From NCBI RefSeq assembly GCF_021347895.1, contig NC_067126.1:29276482-29340481 (forward strand): a DNA stretch of 64,000 nucleotides, written 5' to 3'. The notes under the pieces are model-generated. The model worked only from the letters and a program-made list of their open reading frames with translations. It did no database searches and had not been told where the DNA came from. Made by a program: the position numbers and the translations under genes. Below are positions 62,421 through 64,000 of the stretch, one piece after another (within the stretch, counting starts at the first letter, position 1; each line of letters starts with the position of its first letter). The DNA comes from Acanthochromis polyacanthus (Eukaryota > Chordata > Actinopteri > Pomacentridae).

Positions 62421-62717
62421 TTGAATGTGAAATTAAATCACCCTCCACTTCACCGAAAAGTAGAGGTTTTAGAAGTGTCCCATCCTGTTTCTTAACAGCA
62501 CCTCATGCAACACCGATTCTTCAAACTGGTTTATTTTTTTTTGTCCTGCAAGTAAGCAAGAAAAAAAGGTGTCAGAAATAGTGGAGCTGCGGACAAAATG
62601 CAGCACTACATTGCACAATCCAGCTGCTCCAGTGTGAAGTCTGCAGCCGCTAGGTGGCATCCCCAAACATCTGCTGAGTGCTGGACGTGAGGTTCACTCC
62701 AAAATGAGCCATTGATT

Positions 62718-62727
62718 TATATAAAAG
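62718..62727 (+). promoter_or_regulatory. Plus-strand TATA box (TATATAAAAG) facing away from C3orf70
   Basis: A consensus TATA box sits about 0.8 kb upstream of the C3orf70 start codon on the opposite strand. A pyrimidine-rich CTCCCTCAG follows about 30 bases on, and the first ATG (62796) has A at -3 and opens a 28-codon frame. It could drive a divergent transcript, but nothing downstream in the window is recognisable as a gene. Confidence 0.25.
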
Positions 62728-62729
62728 CA

Positions 62730-63779
62730 ATCCAGAGCTGTGTGTCTCCCTCAGCTCTCCCCCCTGTCACCGCTGCAGCTGAGTCAGCAGCAAACATGAA
62801 CCCAGGACACACCAGGAGGAGAGCAGCTTTTCCGCTTTCTCCTGCAGGAGTGGATGTTTCCCTGATGGAACAAATGATATGATAAGCCACCAGCAGTTAC
62901 CTGAAGCACGTCAGAAGTCAGCTGAAGTTATTTTTGTATACAGTGTACCAGTTTCATACAAATAGGACAGCAAAGGTAAAAAAGAAAAAACAACACATGA
63001 CTATAACAACATGTCTTTATTAAGAAATCAGACCATTTTGTGCATGCTGTAAAGGTACTAATATGTATTATACACAACTGATTACCAGTAATGTAGTAAA
63101 ATCAGAAAACATTTCCTTATTTGCATGTAAATGTTACAATTTTCTGCATGATTTACTAAAATGTGGTGAATTATAGAAACCCAAGGCTTAACTGCTCTCA
63201 GTCTTCAGGGAGGTCATTATAGCAAATCTATTATTACAGAGGAAGAGAATGCATTCACAGCTTTGCATTTTAGTGTTTCTTAAATCTCACTGTACAGTGA
63301 ATTGCCCCTTTGTTACATTTGTACAACTTCATTCATTGCAGTACAGTAATCCCAATTCTGTGGTGTTCAAGTCCTTTGACACAATGGCAGAGAAGTATTT
63401 CTAGTAATTTGTCCACACCTGCACACAAAATATTAGAAATGATAATACAATCAGTAAAGTGTAGAGGAGAATGTCATTAAAACTTTCCTCCATCAGAGCC
63501 GAGGAGTATGTTCAGGCACAGAGTCATAACCGTTGAGCGTCCTGCTGTTCACCACAGGAGCTCTTTCTAGCCAGAAATATAGTTCCTGCACTTTCTGCTG
63601 TAGCTGTGTGATTTTTATGACTTCTACAGCCAACTGCCATTAATGCCAAAGTACATTTCCATTATTGTCAAATTACTCTCTTTATTCACATCTCTTTAAT
63701 GTTAATTCAATACCAACTCATGTTACACTTTCCATTCATTTGCACATGATGGGTAATTTCCTCTGAAAATAAACGTTAA
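62730..63779. other. Non-coding, no gene seen
   Basis: Beyond the possible plus-strand promoter, the sequence is AT-rich with no recognisable exon or repeat. Confidence 0.5.
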
Positions 63780-63990
63780 TCTATCTGCACAAGTCCATTT
63801 GTGCACTTTGTGCATACTGTGATTACACCGTGTGCAGCACGTCTGGACTTCTGCATTTCACTTCACTCAATGTGTCATTTTTGTAATTATTATAATTATA
63901 TTCTAGGCTCTGGTTTATTAATATGTCCTCTTTTTAATGTGCACTGAGCAACTGTGACAAAGCAATTTCCTTATTTCCTGATTTTTATGT
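63780..63990 (+). repeat. LINE-like 3' end fragment
   Basis: The stretch ends GTGACAAAGCAATTTCC after a TGCACTTTGTGCATACTGTG-type segment, which resembles the untranslated 3' part of fish LINEs. It is old, and no reverse-transcriptase sequence is present within the window. Confidence 0.35.
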
Positions 63991-64000
63991 TCAAGTTAAG

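Overview
The window looks like a stretch of a ray-finned (percomorph-type teleost) fish nuclear genome. It is AT-rich and almost gene-free. It carries several generations of Tc1-like DNA transposons, tRNA-headed SINEs ending in ATGGATGGA, LINE 3' tails, small non-autonomous DNA elements and long (GT)n/(AT)n microsatellites. Family names for repeats rest on remembered teleost sequences, not on a database search.

One protein-coding gene can be supported: a homolog of the vertebrate UPF0524 protein C3orf70, on the minus strand. Its two coding exons lie at 61728-61911 and 47169-47860, separated by a 13.9 kb phase-1 intron. The joined frame gives 291 residues: a Cys/His-rich N-terminus, a conserved middle, an unusually long proline-rich insert, an SSPSSSEDSGIN block, an acidic run and a C-terminal ETTV. 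The intron acceptor is immediately followed by GTAAGTAT, so splicing recreates a consensus 5' splice site at the exon junction. This is the arrangement of a recursive-splicing ratchet point and the most interesting gene-level signal here.

Layout. 1-47 kb: gene desert downstream of C3orf70, with repeats and several non-repetitive, motif-rich blocks that look like conserved non-coding DNA. The best, at about 10.6-11.7 kb, holds a perfect 12-bp inverted repeat and two octamer sites 75 bp apart. Two exon-like cassettes (9731-9910 and 28776-28868, plus strand) have good splice signals but no recognisable product. A young Tc1-like transposon (18069-19658) has terminal repeats about 98% identical and a transposase broken by an internal deletion; an older Tc1 fossil lies at 31960-33250. 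47-62 kb: C3orf70 with an intron containing a Tc1-like deletion derivative, a three-layer nest of elements (50683-52530), an LTR with a tRNA-Pro primer-binding site (minus strand, about 56.2 kb) and two adjacent SINEs, the first with a perfect 13-bp target-site duplication. 62-64 kb: CpG-rich 5' region of C3orf70, a plus-strand TATA box of unknown use, and a LINE-like 3' tail at the window end.
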